A DNA stretch of 64,000 nt from Desulfospira joergensenii DSM 10085. GTDB taxonomy: Bacteria; Desulfobacterota; Desulfobacteria; Desulfobacterales; Desulfobacteraceae. The stretch lies in assembly GCF_000420085.1 (NCBI RefSeq), contig NZ_ATUG01000002.1:496001-560000 (forward strand), in the 5' to 3' direction. Under the pieces are notes generated by a model. It saw only the letters and a list, made by a program, of their open reading frames with translations. It had not been told where the DNA came from and did no database searches. Both the position numbers and the translations under genes were made by a program. Positions 36,536-44,877 of the stretch are shown here, in pieces. Numbering within the stretch: the stretch's first letter is position 1; each line of letters opens with the position of its first letter.

Positions 36536-36550
36536 GCAACAGGTGTGCCA
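36536..36550 (-). promoter_or_regulatory. Strong sigma-54 (-24/-12) promoter
   Basis: The minus strand reads TGGCACACCTGTTGCTC, matching the consensus TGGCAC-N5-TTGC exactly, with GG and GC 10 bases apart. Predicted start near 36524, about 41 bases before the AcuB-like ATG. Confidence 0.8.
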
Positions 36551-36760
36551 CTGGAACGAATAATGGCAAGGTTATGTTTTTAAAGGGATTTATATCAATG
36601 GAACAAATTAAGATTACGGGATGGAAGGAAATGATTTTGTCAAAGTGTAAAAAAAGAAGACAGTTGACCCCTGCTTTGATCCGAAAGGGCCGGTTTCAAT
36701 TTTCCATGACTATAATTGTTTCTTTTCACACGCAGCCAATGAGAATACCCTGGGCAATGA

Positions 36761-36788
36761 AACGCCCCGCCGTAAGCGGCGGAGCGTT
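36761..36788. repeat. REP-like GC-rich hairpin
   Basis: AACGCCCCGCCG (36761-36772) pairs with CGGCGGAGCGTT (36777-36788) around TAAG, one mismatch in 12. No T-run follows. It stands in AT-richer DNA between two minus-strand genes and looks like an extragenic repeat unit; only one copy was noticed in the window. Confidence 0.45.
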
Positions 36789-36903
36789 GAATCCAAAGCT
36801 TCGAAATCAAGATGTTTTTTAAAAGCTTATTGACGACCTGACGTTCCTAAATCAATGTCCCGGATTTTTTTGATTGACCGGCTGACCCTAGAAATTCCAT
36901 TTT

Positions 36904-37710
36904 CTATTCCATGGGCAGCATTCCCCGTTCCTTGATAATGGATTTGCCCTCTTTGGATTTTATGAAATCTACAAATTTCGCGATGGAACCGGCAGGCTTC
37001 CCTTTTGAAATCAGATAAAAAATCTGGTAGTATTCATAATCTGAATCCCCTGGTTTTTTCTCGTCAATACTCAGGACCTTTATTTCAGGATGGATGACCT
37101 GAGCTCCTTTGGAAACAAATGAAACCGCACCGATGGGCAATCCTTCAACAGCGTCCAGAACACTGGTCGATTTATAGGTCATATAATCATATTGGATATC
37201 CTTATGCTTCATGATTTGGCGTCTGAAATTTTTATGGGCCCCGGTATCTGCATGGGGAACCACCAGCCAGATCTTCAAATTAGGTCCGCCCACCTCTTTC
37301 CAGTTGGCAATGCTGCCTGAAAATATACCCCTTAACTGGTCAGAAGTCAGTTCGTCCACGGGAAGGGCTTTGTTGACAATTACAGCCAGAGGATCTTTAC
37401 AGAAAGGGATCTCTATCAGTCCGTAATCTTTATGCCGTCTGTAAATGGGCCGGGTTGAGCTGGCAACATCGGTCATATCCTGCATGACACGGTAAATACA
37501 TGAATTTGAGGATGCAATGAACAGATCAACGGGAATCCCGGTCTTTGCCGTAAAAAGCTGCAACCTGGAATTTTCAAAGGCTTCATAAACCTGGGCAGAG
37601 CAGCTGTACCGAAGACCTTGCTCCGAATTTGCGAAACCATTGGGAATTCCGATCCAGAAGGCCGCCAACATAATTACCAGAGAATAAATAATGGTGTTTC
37701 TCATTTTCAT
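36904..37710 (-). CDS. PstS-like periplasmic binding protein
   Basis: A 268-residue exported solute-binding protein: signal peptide about 1-27, then a phosphate-binding-type fold with ASSTRPIYRRHKDYGL, IPFCKDPLAVIVNKALPVDELTSDQLRGIFSG and NWKEVGGPNLKI, all characteristic of the PstS/PBP-like group. No transport genes (pstCAB) follow, so it is a stand-alone binding protein. It could feed a remote transporter or act as ligand carrier for a sensor; the divergent kinase-NtrC pair is a candidate partner. A sigma-54-type site lies about 80 bases upstream. The ligand may be phosphate, but tungstate or another oxyanion cannot be excluded. Confidence 0.8.
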   Translation of the reverse strand: MKMRNTIIYSLVIMLAAFWIGIPNGFANSEQGLRYSCSAQVYEAFENSRLQLFTAKTGIPVDLFIASSNSCIYRVMQDMTDVASSTRPIYRRHKDYGLIEIPFCKDPLAVIVNKALPVDELTSDQLRGIFSGSIANWKEVGGPNLKIWLVVPHADTGAHKNFRRQIMKHKDIQYDYMTYKSTSVLDAVEGLPIGAVSFVSKGAQVIHPEIKVLSIDEKKPGDSDYEYYQIFYLISKGKPAGSIAKFVDFIKSKEGKSIIKERGMLPME

Positions 37711-37789
37711 GGTTCTTCCTCCTTAAAAAAATTTGATTATCGTTTGAATATCGAAAAGTTCATCAACTTTTCTTTTTCTATAAGCCATA

Positions 37790-37803
37790 GCACATTGCGT
37801 GCC
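37790..37803 (-). promoter_or_regulatory. Candidate sigma-54 promoter of the PstS-like gene
   Basis: The minus strand reads CGGCACGCAATGTGCT: GG and GC exactly 10 bases apart with the -24 half GGCACG intact. Two consensus positions (first T; first T of TTGC) differ. Predicted start near 37778, 68 bases before the ATG. Confidence 0.55.
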
Positions 37804-37892
37804 GTTTTCCGGCCGGGCACCGGAACCTGGATCATGTCTTTGTCCAAAACATCATCAATAGATGGTTTGGCTCAATTTTTAATGGAAAGAAG

Positions 37893-37944
37893 TGGATATC
37901 GCCGGAATTAAATCATGCTGAAAATCCATGGCTGGCGATATCCA
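37893..37944. repeat. Perfect 11-base inverted repeat, 30-base spacer
   Basis: TGGATATCGCC (37893-37903) and GGCGATATCCA (37934-37944). The arms lie about 115-165 bases upstream of the predicted start of the PstS-like gene, at a distance usual for sigma-54 enhancer sites. Confidence 0.6.
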
Positions 37945-37963
37945 ATCCTTACAACCTGTAAAG

Positions 37964-38039
37964 TTTTCAGACATCTTTTGCCGGGGAGGGGCAAGTGAAA
38001 GCAGGGATGGATATCAAGTATCTTTTCAGACTATCTTTT
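37964..38039. repeat. Direct repeats upstream of the kinase promoter
   Basis: TTTTCAGACATCTTTT (37964-37979) and TTTTCAGACTATCTTTT (38023-38039) are nearly the same, 59 bases apart, and lie about 115-190 bases upstream of the predicted start of the kinase gene. Confidence 0.45.
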
Positions 38040-38126
38040 ATCTTTGCCCCAAAGGTTGGCCCCGGCCCCGGCTTTTTTCCCGACCAAGAAGGGATGTCCC
38101 CTTTGCCCGGCCTGCTGTCCCGATTC

Positions 38127-38142
38127 TGGCACGAATGTTGAT
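38127..38142 (+). promoter_or_regulatory. Candidate sigma-54 promoter of the kinase-NtrC pair
   Basis: TGGCAC-GAATG-TTGAT: the -24 half is perfect and the spacing right; the -12 half has GA where GC is expected. Predicted start near 38153, 74 bases before the TTG start, allowing autoregulation by the NtrC protein. Confidence 0.45.
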
Positions 38143-38226
38143 ACACGGGTTTCCATAGTTGGCAGGCGTTGAAATGAAAAGCTCAGCCGGACGGATAAAA
38201 CAGAGGGAGGACTTTAGATCTCGACA

Positions 38227-40416
38227 TTGTTCAATCCCATAAAACCCCTGGGGGGCCGGGACCGGAAAGAGGGAGAGGCATCCCAGCCCCGGCGTCCGGG
38301 CGTTCAAAAGAGCATCATCGTTATCGTTGCCCTGACGGCCCTTGCCTTTGTGGCGGCCAGTGCTGTGATGTCCCAGTGGTCCATCCGGGAGATGAGCAAA
38401 ATCGTGCGCAATCAGTTCAACCAGGAGCAGATGGTCATCGCCCACAACGTCAAGCACTATATTGAAAACCGATTTTCGTTTCTGAAACGGGAGGTGGATC
38501 TGGCAGCCAAGGCCCTGGGGCGGGGAGACTCTCCTGACCGGGCCATCCGTTCCGCCCTGTCCCGGTTAGTCGAATGCGGTGTTTCCCGTATTGAAGTGAG
38601 GGACAGGCGGACCGGCAGGGCGTGGTACGGTAAGCCTTTTTGCCGGGACGTAATTCACACATCCGTTGAACAGACCCTGCCGCTTCCCCCGGCACTCCCC
38701 CCCGGCACTCCCCTTGATCAGCAGGTGACAGATCCCCGGCTTTCGTCCCAGGGAATTTCACTTGCCATCATCTCTCCTGTGGCCCCTGGAGGAGATCATC
38801 TGGTGGTCTGCCACATCAACCTTGCCTGGTTCCTGGGATCCTATCTGAAAACCATCCGGTCGGGAAGGACCGGTTATGCCTGGATCATTGACAAATCCGG
38901 TCGGTTTCTATTTCACCCGGATGTCTCCTTTGCGGGGAAAAGCGCATTCGAGGCCCGGCAGGAACGGGATCAGAACATCTCCTTTGTCGAGATCAACAAA
39001 ATCCAAAGAGATGAAATGCTCCACGGCCGGGAAGGCACCGGCCAATACATCTCCGGCTGGCACCGGGGGCTTACCGGGAAAATGGAAAAGCTGATCGCCT
39101 ATACCCCCATTTCCATTCATGATCGCCCTTCCCAGAACTGGTCCGTTGCGGTGGTGGCGCCTGTGTCCGAGATCGAACAGGCGGTCAGGGACCGGTACAT
39201 GCGTCAGTTCTTTGTCCAGCTGGGCGTGGTTTTTGCCATTATTGCCGGAGCCTCGGTCATCATGTTTTTTGAGGTCAAATGGTCCAGACGTATGGAAAAA
39301 GAGGTGACCCGGCAGACCGGGGAAAGGGTGAAAACCCAATCCGAATACCGGTCCCTTGTGGAAAGCGCCGAGGACATCATCTTCACCGTAGACCGGCAGG
39401 CGGTTTTTCTCTCCATGAACAGTTTTACCGCCGGTTTTTTCGGATGCAGGGCCGGTGACCATATCCGAAAGGATATCTCTTCACTGGTTCCGGAAACCAT
39501 TGCCCGGGAATTGCGAATGATGATCCAGGCGGTATTTCAAGGCGCGAAGAGTATGCGCAGAGAGCTGGGATTCTTGCATCATGAAAACCTGGTTTTCCTT
39601 GATGCCAATCTGGTTCCGGTCCGAACCGGGAACCGGCCGGTCACTTCGGTACTCTGCATTGCCAGGGATATCACCGAGCACAAGAAAATGGAGCGTCATC
39701 TGGTCCAAACGGAAAAGATGGCCTCACTGGGGACCCTGGCCGCAGGGGTGGCCCATGAAATCAACAATCCCCTTGGCGTCATCTTAGGGTTCTGCGAATT
39801 GATGCTCGGGAAGAAAGAGCCTTGTTCACAGGAGTATGAAGACCTTAAGATCATTGAACGACAGGGATTCCACTGCAAAGAAATCGTAGAAAATCTCCTG
39901 GATTTTGTGCGCACCGGGGAAGAGTCCGACTACCAGCGCACCGGGGTGAATTCCTGCCTGGAGAACGCCATTAAAATCATTCGGCATAGGTTTGAAAAAG
40001 AAGGAATCGATCTGAACACCGAGCTTGGGGTAAACCTTCCCCCGGTAAAGGCGGGTTTTCGAAAACTCCAGCAGGTTTTTTTGAATCTGATCAACAATGC
40101 AGCGGACGCCATGCCCCGGGGAGGGACGCTGACCATTCAAACCTTGATGGACCTTCAATCCGATATGGTGGTGATCCGGTTCAAGGACCAGGGAGTTGCC
40201 ATTGATGACAAAGACATGGATCATATCTTTGAACCTTTTTTCACCACCAAACCCGAGGGAAAGGGAACAGGGCTCGGTCTGTTCGTGAGTTACGGAATTA
40301 TCACCGGGTTCGGCGGGGCCATGGAATGCCATAGCCGGAAGACCCGGGCGAAAGATTTGGTCTCCGGGGGCACAACCTTTACCATAAAGCTGTTGAAGGC
40401 AAGGGAGGAAAAATGA
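38227..40416 (+). CDS. dCache-PAS sensor histidine kinase
   Basis: A 729-residue membrane kinase read from a TTG start; GGAGG lies about 17 bases upstream and no ATG or GTG is available before the first helix. Helices near 29-48 and 325-348 flank a double-Cache domain. A PAS domain follows (about 370-490), then HisKA with H510 in VAHEINNPLGVI and an intact HATPase domain (NLINNAADAM, DQGVAI in place of DNGx[12 protein letters not shown]). Its stop overlaps the start of the NtrC gene (ATGA), so the two form a coupled two-component pair. Confidence 0.85.
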   Translation: MFNPIKPLGGRDRKEGEASQPRRPGVQKSIIVIVALTALAFVAASAVMSQWSIREMSKIVRNQFNQEQMVIAHNVKHYIENRFSFLKREVDLAAKALGRGDSPDRAIRSALSRLVECGVSRIEVRDRRTGRAWYGKPFCRDVIHTSVEQTLPLPPALPPGTPLDQQVTDPRLSSQGISLAIISPVAPGGDHLVVCHINLAWFLGSYLKTIRSGRTGYAWIIDKSGRFLFHPDVSFAGKSAFEARQERDQNISFVEINKIQRDEMLHGREGTGQYISGWHRGLTGKMEKLIAYTPISIHDRPSQNWSVAVVAPVSEIEQAVRDRYMRQFFVQLGVVFAIIAGASVIMFFEVKWSRRMEKEVTRQTGERVKTQSEYRSLVESAEDIIFTVDRQAVFLSMNSFTAGFFGCRAGDHIRKDISSLVPETIARELRMMIQAVFQGAKSMRRELGFLHHENLVFLDANLVPVRTGNRPVTSVLCIARDITEHKKMERHLVQTEKMASLGTLAAGVAHEINNPLGVILGFCELMLGKKEPCSQEYEDLKIIERQGFHCKEIVENLLDFVRTGEESDYQRTGVNSCLENAIKIIRHRFEKEGIDLNTELGVNLPPVKAGFRKLQQVFLNLINNAADAMPRGGTLTIQTLMDLQSDMVVIRFKDQGVAIDDKDMDHIFEPFFTTKPEGKGTGLGLFVSYGIITGFGGAMECHSRKTRAKDLVSGGTTFTIKLLKAREEK

Positions 40417-41828
40417 AAGAACGGATTCTGGTGATAGACGATGAACAGGACATGCTGACCCTGATCGACCGGATCATCTCCGAAGACACGGACTACGAGG
40501 CTGTCATTGAAAAGGATCCCAAAAAGGCTTTGGAGCGGTTCAAAAGCCGGTCCTTTGATCTGGTAATGACAGACCTTAAAATGCCGGGCTTGTCCGGCAT
40601 TCAGGTTTTGGAGCAGGTAAAGGCCCTTCGGCCGGAAGTTGCGGTGGTTATCCTCACGGCCTACGCCACCATAGAAACGGCTGTGGAGGCCACCCGCAAG
40701 GGTGCCGACGATTACCTGACCAAACCTTTCCGCAGGGACCGTCTCCTGGTAACCCTGGAGAGAGCCATGAAATTGCAAAAAATGGTCCGGGAGAACAAAA
40801 AGCTTAGGCTGGCACTGGAAAAAATGCCCAATATGTCCATGACCGGATCCTCTCCCTCCATGAAAAAGGTATTTGAAAAAATCCGCCAGGCAGCCCCCTC
40901 ATCTGGAACCGTGCTCATCACAGGTGCCAGCGGCACTGGAAAAGAGCTGGTGGCCAGGGCATTACACCGATACAGCCGTCGAAGGGACAAACGCCTGGTG
41001 ATTGTCAACTGTACGGCCATTCCTGAAAACATGATAGAAAGCGAGCTTTTCGGCCATGTAAAAGGCGCCTTTACCGGGGCTGTCAGTGACAAGAAAGGCC
41101 TGGTCCAGGAGGCAGACGGAGGAACCCTTTTTCTGGATGAGATCGGTGATCTTAGTCCGGCTCTGCAGACCCGGCTTCTCCGGCTGCTTCAGGAAGGGGA
41201 GTACCGGCCGGTGGGAAGCGTCAAAACCTGCAGGGCTGATCTGCGTTTCATTGCCGCCACCAACCGGGACCTGGAAGAGGCCATTCAGGAGAAGACCTTT
41301 CGGGAGGATCTGTTCTACCGGCTCAATGTAATCCGTTTGCGCCTGCCTTCCCTGGAGGAAAGAAGAGAGGATATCCCTTTGCTTTCCCAGTATTTCTTAT
41401 GTAAATACGCCGCCATCAACGGTAAGGAGATCAAAGGGATCACTTCGGCTGCCCTGGCTGCCCTGGTGAAAATGAAGTTCCCGGGAAATGTCAGGGAGCT
41501 TGAAAACACCATTGAAAGGGGGGTTATTTTCTGCTCCACAGATACCCTCACCCTCTCCGACCTGGGCCTGTCCGTGCCGGAACAAGGCCTTCCCGGCCCG
41601 GTACGGGACCCGGACCGGCCATTCATGAACTTTAAAGAGGCAAAAGAAGAAAATATCCGTCTCTTCCATGCCCAATATATCCGGGCACTTCTCAAAAAAA
41701 ACGAGGGCAATATCAGCAAGGCAGCGGATATGGCCGGAATCCAGAGACAATACCTCCACCGGCTGATGAAGGAGTCGAGGATCGCATCCGACGACTTCAG
41801 GGGTAAAAAAGATCCTGTCTCCTTATAG
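40413..41828 (+). CDS. NtrC-family sigma-54 response regulator
   Basis: A 471-residue activator: receiver (1-120, Asp in LVMTDLKMPGLSG), AAA+ domain (about 138-370; Walker A GASGTGKE, GAFTGA loop in VKGAFTGAVSDKKG, Walker B GTLFLDEIGDL) and a Fis-type helix-turn-helix (ISKAADMAGIQRQYLHRLM). It overlaps the kinase by four bases. A sigma-54-type promoter with upstream repeats follows 136 bases after its stop, in front of the exchanger/TauE operon, its most likely target along with its own operon. Confidence 0.92.
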   Translation: MKERILVIDDEQDMLTLIDRIISEDTDYEAVIEKDPKKALERFKSRSFDLVMTDLKMPGLSGIQVLEQVKALRPEVAVVILTAYATIETAVEATRKGADDYLTKPFRRDRLLVTLERAMKLQKMVRENKKLRLALEKMPNMSMTGSSPSMKKVFEKIRQAAPSSGTVLITGASGTGKELVARALHRYSRRRDKRLVIVNCTAIPENMIESELFGHVKGAFTGAVSDKKGLVQEADGGTLFLDEIGDLSPALQTRLLRLLQEGEYRPVGSVKTCRADLRFIAATNRDLEEAIQEKTFREDLFYRLNVIRLRLPSLEERREDIPLLSQYFLCKYAAINGKEIKGITSAALAALVKMKFPGNVRELENTIERGVIFCSTDTLTLSDLGLSVPEQGLPGPVRDPDRPFMNFKEAKEENIRLFHAQYIRALLKKNEGNISKAADMAGIQRQYLHRLMKESRIASDDFRGKKDPVSL

Positions 41829-41868
41829 GTGTCACCCCAAGGCTTCACTGTCCACCCCCAGGTGTTAC
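41827..41868. promoter_or_regulatory. Candidate enhancer repeats for the NtrC regulator
   Basis: AGGTGTCAC (41827-41835, within the palindrome GGTGTCACC) and AGGTGTTAC (41860-41868) are direct repeats 33 bases apart, close to three helical turns, and lie 95-140 bases upstream of the sigma-54 site. The first overlaps the stop codon of the regulator gene. Confidence 0.5.
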
Positions 41869-41963
41869 TTCCCTGGGTTCTGATCGAGTCAACTCTAATC
41901 TTACCATTATAAATAGTATTTAATTTCAATATGTTGTAAGCAAAGCCTCCGCTTTCATCCCCC

Positions 41964-41979
41964 TGGCACACCTTTTGTT
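41964..41979 (+). promoter_or_regulatory. Sigma-54 promoter of the exchanger/TauE operon
   Basis: TGGCACACCTTTTGTT: identical at 14 of 16 positions to the strong site at 36550-36536. The -24 half is perfect; the -12 half has GT for GC. Predicted start near 41990, 75 bases before the exchanger ATG. Confidence 0.6.
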
Positions 41980-42064
41980 ATCTCTCTTTTTAAAATGGGT
42001 AACGGAAACAGGATGAAATCCTTTTCCACAACCCAAGTTCATATTTCTAAATCAAGGAGGCAAC

Positions 42065-43123
42065 ATGCAACATTCAATCTGGCAATGGATCGGAGATGAG
42101 GCGGTTCTGGCCCATGCATTATCCGGGATGTCCACCCCCATCCTCCTCGGCCTCGTTACCCTGTGCATCATCCTCTTGTCCAAAGGCGCTGACTGGATGA
42201 TCGACGGGGTGGTCGATCTGGCCAAGCGAACCGGAATTCCCCGAATCGTTATCGGCGCCACCATCATCTCCCTGGGTACAACCCTTCCCGAAGCCTTTGT
42301 TTCCGTAATGGCCGCCTTCATGGGAAACCCCGGTCTGGCCCTGGGCAACGGTGTAGGATCCATCATTGCCGACACCGGTCTCATCTTTGGCCTCACCTGC
42401 ATCCTGGCAGCGGCAGTTCCTGTTAACCGTTTCATTCTCAACCGCACCGGCTGGGTGCAGGTGGGTGCCGCCACTCTGCTGGTGGCAGTTTCCCTGATCT
42501 GCCTGGCAGTATCACCGGATACCCCCATGATCGGGAGGCCCGTGGGAATCTTTTTTCTGATTCTCCTGGTCTGCTATCTCTACCTTACCTATTGGTGGGC
42601 CAAATCCGGTTCCGCCCAGATGGAGGATGAAGATGAGGACGAGGAACTCAGGGACATCCTTCAATGCTGGCTGATGGTGGGCGGAGGTCTTGTCCTTGTC
42701 GTTATCGGAGCCCGGATTCTGGTGCCCGCTGCATCGGAAATCGCATTTCGCTTCGGTGTTCCCGAGGATGTTATCGCTGCAACCATGGTTGCCTTCGGCA
42801 CCTCCCTGCCGGAACTCATGACGGCAATCTCTGCCATTAAAAAGGGGTATCCTGAGATCACCGTGGGCAATATTGTGGGCGCGGATGTGCTCAACTGTCT
42901 CTTTGTCATTGGTGCAGCCGCAACGGCAAGGCCCCTGGCCATTCCCAGCAATTTCTTTTTCTTTCATTTCCCTGCCATGCTCATCATCCTCTGGTCTTTC
43001 AGACTCTTTATCACCATGAACAAGGACGGCCGGTTCAAAAAATGGCAGGGATTCTGGCTCATGGGAATTTATCTGGGATACGTGGTGCTTCAATATGCCC
43101 TGAATGTGGAAATGCCCGCATAA
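42065..43123 (+). CDS. Cation/calcium exchanger (CaCA family, YrbG-like)
   Basis: A 352-residue inner-membrane antiporter with two inverted five-helix halves. Each half has the alpha-repeat: LGTTLPEAFVSVMAAF...GNGVGSIIADTGLIFG and FGTSLPELMTAISAI...GNIVGADVLNCLFVIG, including the conserved acidic residue of TLPE/SLPE and the Asn/Asp after GN. An acidic loop (MEDEDEDEEL) joins the halves. It presumably exchanges Na+ or H+ for Ca2+ or another cation. AAGGAGG precedes the ATG. It is first in an operon with TauE and an orphan membrane protein, behind a sigma-54-type promoter; with a sulfur-type anion permease next to it, ion-gradient support for anion transport is a possible theme. Confidence 0.88.
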   Translation: MQHSIWQWIGDEAVLAHALSGMSTPILLGLVTLCIILLSKGADWMIDGVVDLAKRTGIPRIVIGATIISLGTTLPEAFVSVMAAFMGNPGLALGNGVGSIIADTGLIFGLTCILAAAVPVNRFILNRTGWVQVGAATLLVAVSLICLAVSPDTPMIGRPVGIFFLILLVCYLYLTYWWAKSGSAQMEDEDEDEELRDILQCWLMVGGGLVLVVIGARILVPAASEIAFRFGVPEDVIAATMVAFGTSLPELMTAISAIKKGYPEITVGNIVGADVLNCLFVIGAAATARPLAIPSNFFFFHFPAMLIILWSFRLFITMNKDGRFKKWQGFWLMGIYLGYVVLQYALNVEMPA

Positions 43124-43185
43124 TCCATGGATCAGGTTTTCTATATCTAACCCAATAGTACTCATAAATAGAGGAGGAGTAACCA

Positions 43186-44238
43186 ATGACCGAAAAAATC
43201 GAAAAAACCGAAAAAAACATGGGCTGGGAAGTTGCCCGGAATCTGGAGAAGGAAAAACAGAGCATCGCCGACCGCTTCATTCCGGAATGGCGGCAGGTCC
43301 GCGCCGCACTGGGAGGCATCTTCGTCTTCTTTCTGGTATTTCTGCTGGGAACCTGGCTGGCCGGTAATCCATTTGAACCCACCGTAAGGATTCAATCCCA
43401 ATGGACCATTGCCCACGGTCTCCAGGGCAATGACTGGACTATTGTCTGGAGTGTGGTGCTGCTGGCCGCTTTTTTTGAATTCATGGACGCTTCGGCGGGC
43501 ATGGGATTTGGTACGGCACTGACCCCCATTCTGCTGGTGATCGGATTCGATCCCAAACAGATCGTGCCCGTGGTCATGATCCAGCAGGGCGTGGCCGGCC
43601 TGGTGGGTGCCTTCCTGCACCGGGAATTTGAAAATGTGGAGTGGAAATTCAGTCCCATGTCCGAAACCGTTAAGCTCTGGATCATCATTGCCGTAACCGG
43701 ATGTATTGCCGTGGCCGTGTCCATCTGCGGCATTTACAAGGTCATGCATGTGGACAAGATCTGGATCAAGCTTTACGTGGCCATCCTGCTTTTGATGATG
43801 GGATTTATCTCCGTGGTCAGCGCCAAAAAAGATCGTCCCTACAGGCCCAAGAAAATGATAGGGTTTGCAGCTCTGGCCGGTTTTAACAAGGGAGTCGGCG
43901 GCGGCGGATACGGTCCTGTGGTTACCATCGGCGGCCTTTTGTCCGGGGTCCCCGTAAAGAGTATGCTTGCCGTGACCGCCATCTGTGAAGGAACGGTCAG
44001 CACCTTTGCCATCATCGTTTGGCTGGCATTGCTGACTTCCGGGGTGCAGATCGACTATCTGCTACTTCCTTCGTTCATGCTGGCCACAATGTTTTCGGCC
44101 GTGGCCGCGCCTTATATGACCCGGGTGTTTCCCGAGAAGCTCTGGAAGATCATTGTGCCCGCTTACTGCCTGTTTGTTGCGGCCCTTTGTTTCTATAAAA
44201 TCGTTCCCGGCATCTATGCCAAACTTGTCGGAGGATAA
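43186..44238 (+). CDS. TauE/SafE-family anion permease
   Basis: A 350-residue membrane protein with about eight helices. The duplicated family motif is present: ASAGMGFGTALTPILLVIGFDPKQIVPVVMI in the first half and GFNKGVGGGGYGPVVTIGGLLSGVPVKSMLAVTAICEG in the second. Members move sulfite, sulfoacetate, sulfolactate or similar organosulfur anions. The first 40 residues are charged and cytoplasmic, longer than usual. GAGGAGG lies ahead of the ATG, 62 bases after the exchanger gene. Confidence 0.87.
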   Translation: MTEKIEKTEKNMGWEVARNLEKEKQSIADRFIPEWRQVRAALGGIFVFFLVFLLGTWLAGNPFEPTVRIQSQWTIAHGLQGNDWTIVWSVVLLAAFFEFMDASAGMGFGTALTPILLVIGFDPKQIVPVVMIQQGVAGLVGAFLHREFENVEWKFSPMSETVKLWIIIAVTGCIAVAVSICGIYKVMHVDKIWIKLYVAILLLMMGFISVVSAKKDRPYRPKKMIGFAALAGFNKGVGGGGYGPVVTIGGLLSGVPVKSMLAVTAICEGTVSTFAIIVWLALLTSGVQIDYLLLPSFMLATMFSAVAAPYMTRVFPEKLWKIIVPAYCLFVAALCFYKIVPGIYAKLVGG

Positions 44239-44261
44239 TTCCCTCAATCGTCCGGCACCCG

Positions 44262-44295
44262 GCCGGCGCAGGATGTCTGACTCTCCTGCGCCGGC
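44262..44295 (+). terminator. GC-rich hairpin after the TauE gene
   Basis: GCCGGCGCAGGA (44262-44273) pairs perfectly with TCCTGCGCCGGC (44284-44295), 10-base loop. Only TTT follows, so it may reduce rather than stop read-through into the next gene. Confidence 0.55.
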
Positions 44296-44327
44296 TTTCC
44301 CGGACCCACCATCTTGGAGGACCTGCC

Positions 44328-44825
44328 ATGTCAAATCAATTCCTTACCCAAAAGACCTATCTCCAAAAGCGGGCCCATAATCTGGGCATGACCATGATGG
44401 TCATGGGGGCTTGCTTTTTCTTTTATTACCTCGGCCTGTTCGGCAGCGTGGAAGGTCCTCTTTCCCCTGAATCCATAGGCTCCTGGCTGGCCGGCCACGG
44501 CGTTACATGGCTCCATGTCAAAATCAGTTTTTTTTCATTTTTTATCCTGAGCCTGGTGTGGAACCATCTGATCAATCTGGTCTGCTTTTTTTCCGGCAAA
44601 CGCCGCACCTGCATTCATCCGTCCCGGCAGGAGGGAATGTGCGGCCGGTCTGTTAGGAAAATAAAGTTAAATTCAGCAGGAGGAGGCACCGAAATCCTAT
44701 ATGTCTGCAGAAAGGGTCACTCTTCTTCTTCTGCCTGTTTTCATCCCCTTAAAAAAGGATCTGCGGCACATCTGGTCTGGATGACAGTCCTGGTGTGCAC
44801 CGCCATTTTAATGTTTTACCGATGA
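44328..44825 (+). CDS. Orphan three-helix membrane protein
   Basis: A 165-residue protein of no family I recognise. Hydrophobic segments lie near 20-40, 62-88 and 143-163. The soluble part between helices 2 and 3 (about 89-140) is rich in Arg/Lys and has Cys and His residues (RRTCIHPSRQEGMC, then YVCRKGHSSSSACFHP) that could bind a metal or form disulfides. TTGGAGG precedes the ATG. It sits between TauE and the kinase-like gene; the position suggests an accessory role in that unit, but nothing in the sequence proves it. Confidence 0.65.
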   Translation: MSNQFLTQKTYLQKRAHNLGMTMMVMGACFFFYYLGLFGSVEGPLSPESIGSWLAGHGVTWLHVKISFFSFFILSLVWNHLINLVCFFSGKRRTCIHPSRQEGMCGRSVRKIKLNSAGGGTEILYVCRKGHSSSSACFHPLKKGSAAHLVWMTVLVCTAILMFYR

Positions 44826-44877
44826 AATGGATGAACCCACGGGGAATTTCTCCATGTCCGGAGATGAGGAAAAAACC

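Larger units (their letters stand above)
36484..36903. other. Intergenic region: sigma-54 promoter and REP-like hairpin
   Basis: No credible gene in 420 bases; an 82-codon frame at 36574-36822 has no ribosome site and runs through the hairpin. The region holds the sigma-54 promoter of the AcuB-like gene and a GC-rich hairpin at 36761-36788. Confidence 0.6.
37711..38226. other. Divergent intergenic region with two sigma-54-like promoters
   Basis: 516 bases without a gene between the PstS-like gene (minus) and the kinase-NtrC pair (plus). It holds one -24/-12 candidate facing each way, an 11-base perfect inverted repeat (37893-37944) and a pair of direct repeats (37964-38039). Confidence 0.65.

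Noticed and set aside
36761-36788. CRISPR repeat or integron attachment site
   Set aside because: Only a single copy of the hairpin was noticed, with no spacers or integrase nearby; better called an extragenic repeat.
36574-36822. An 82-codon frame in the gap between the AcuB-like and PstS-like genes
   Set aside because: No ribosome site, no family resemblance, and it runs through a GC-rich hairpin; composition does not look coding.
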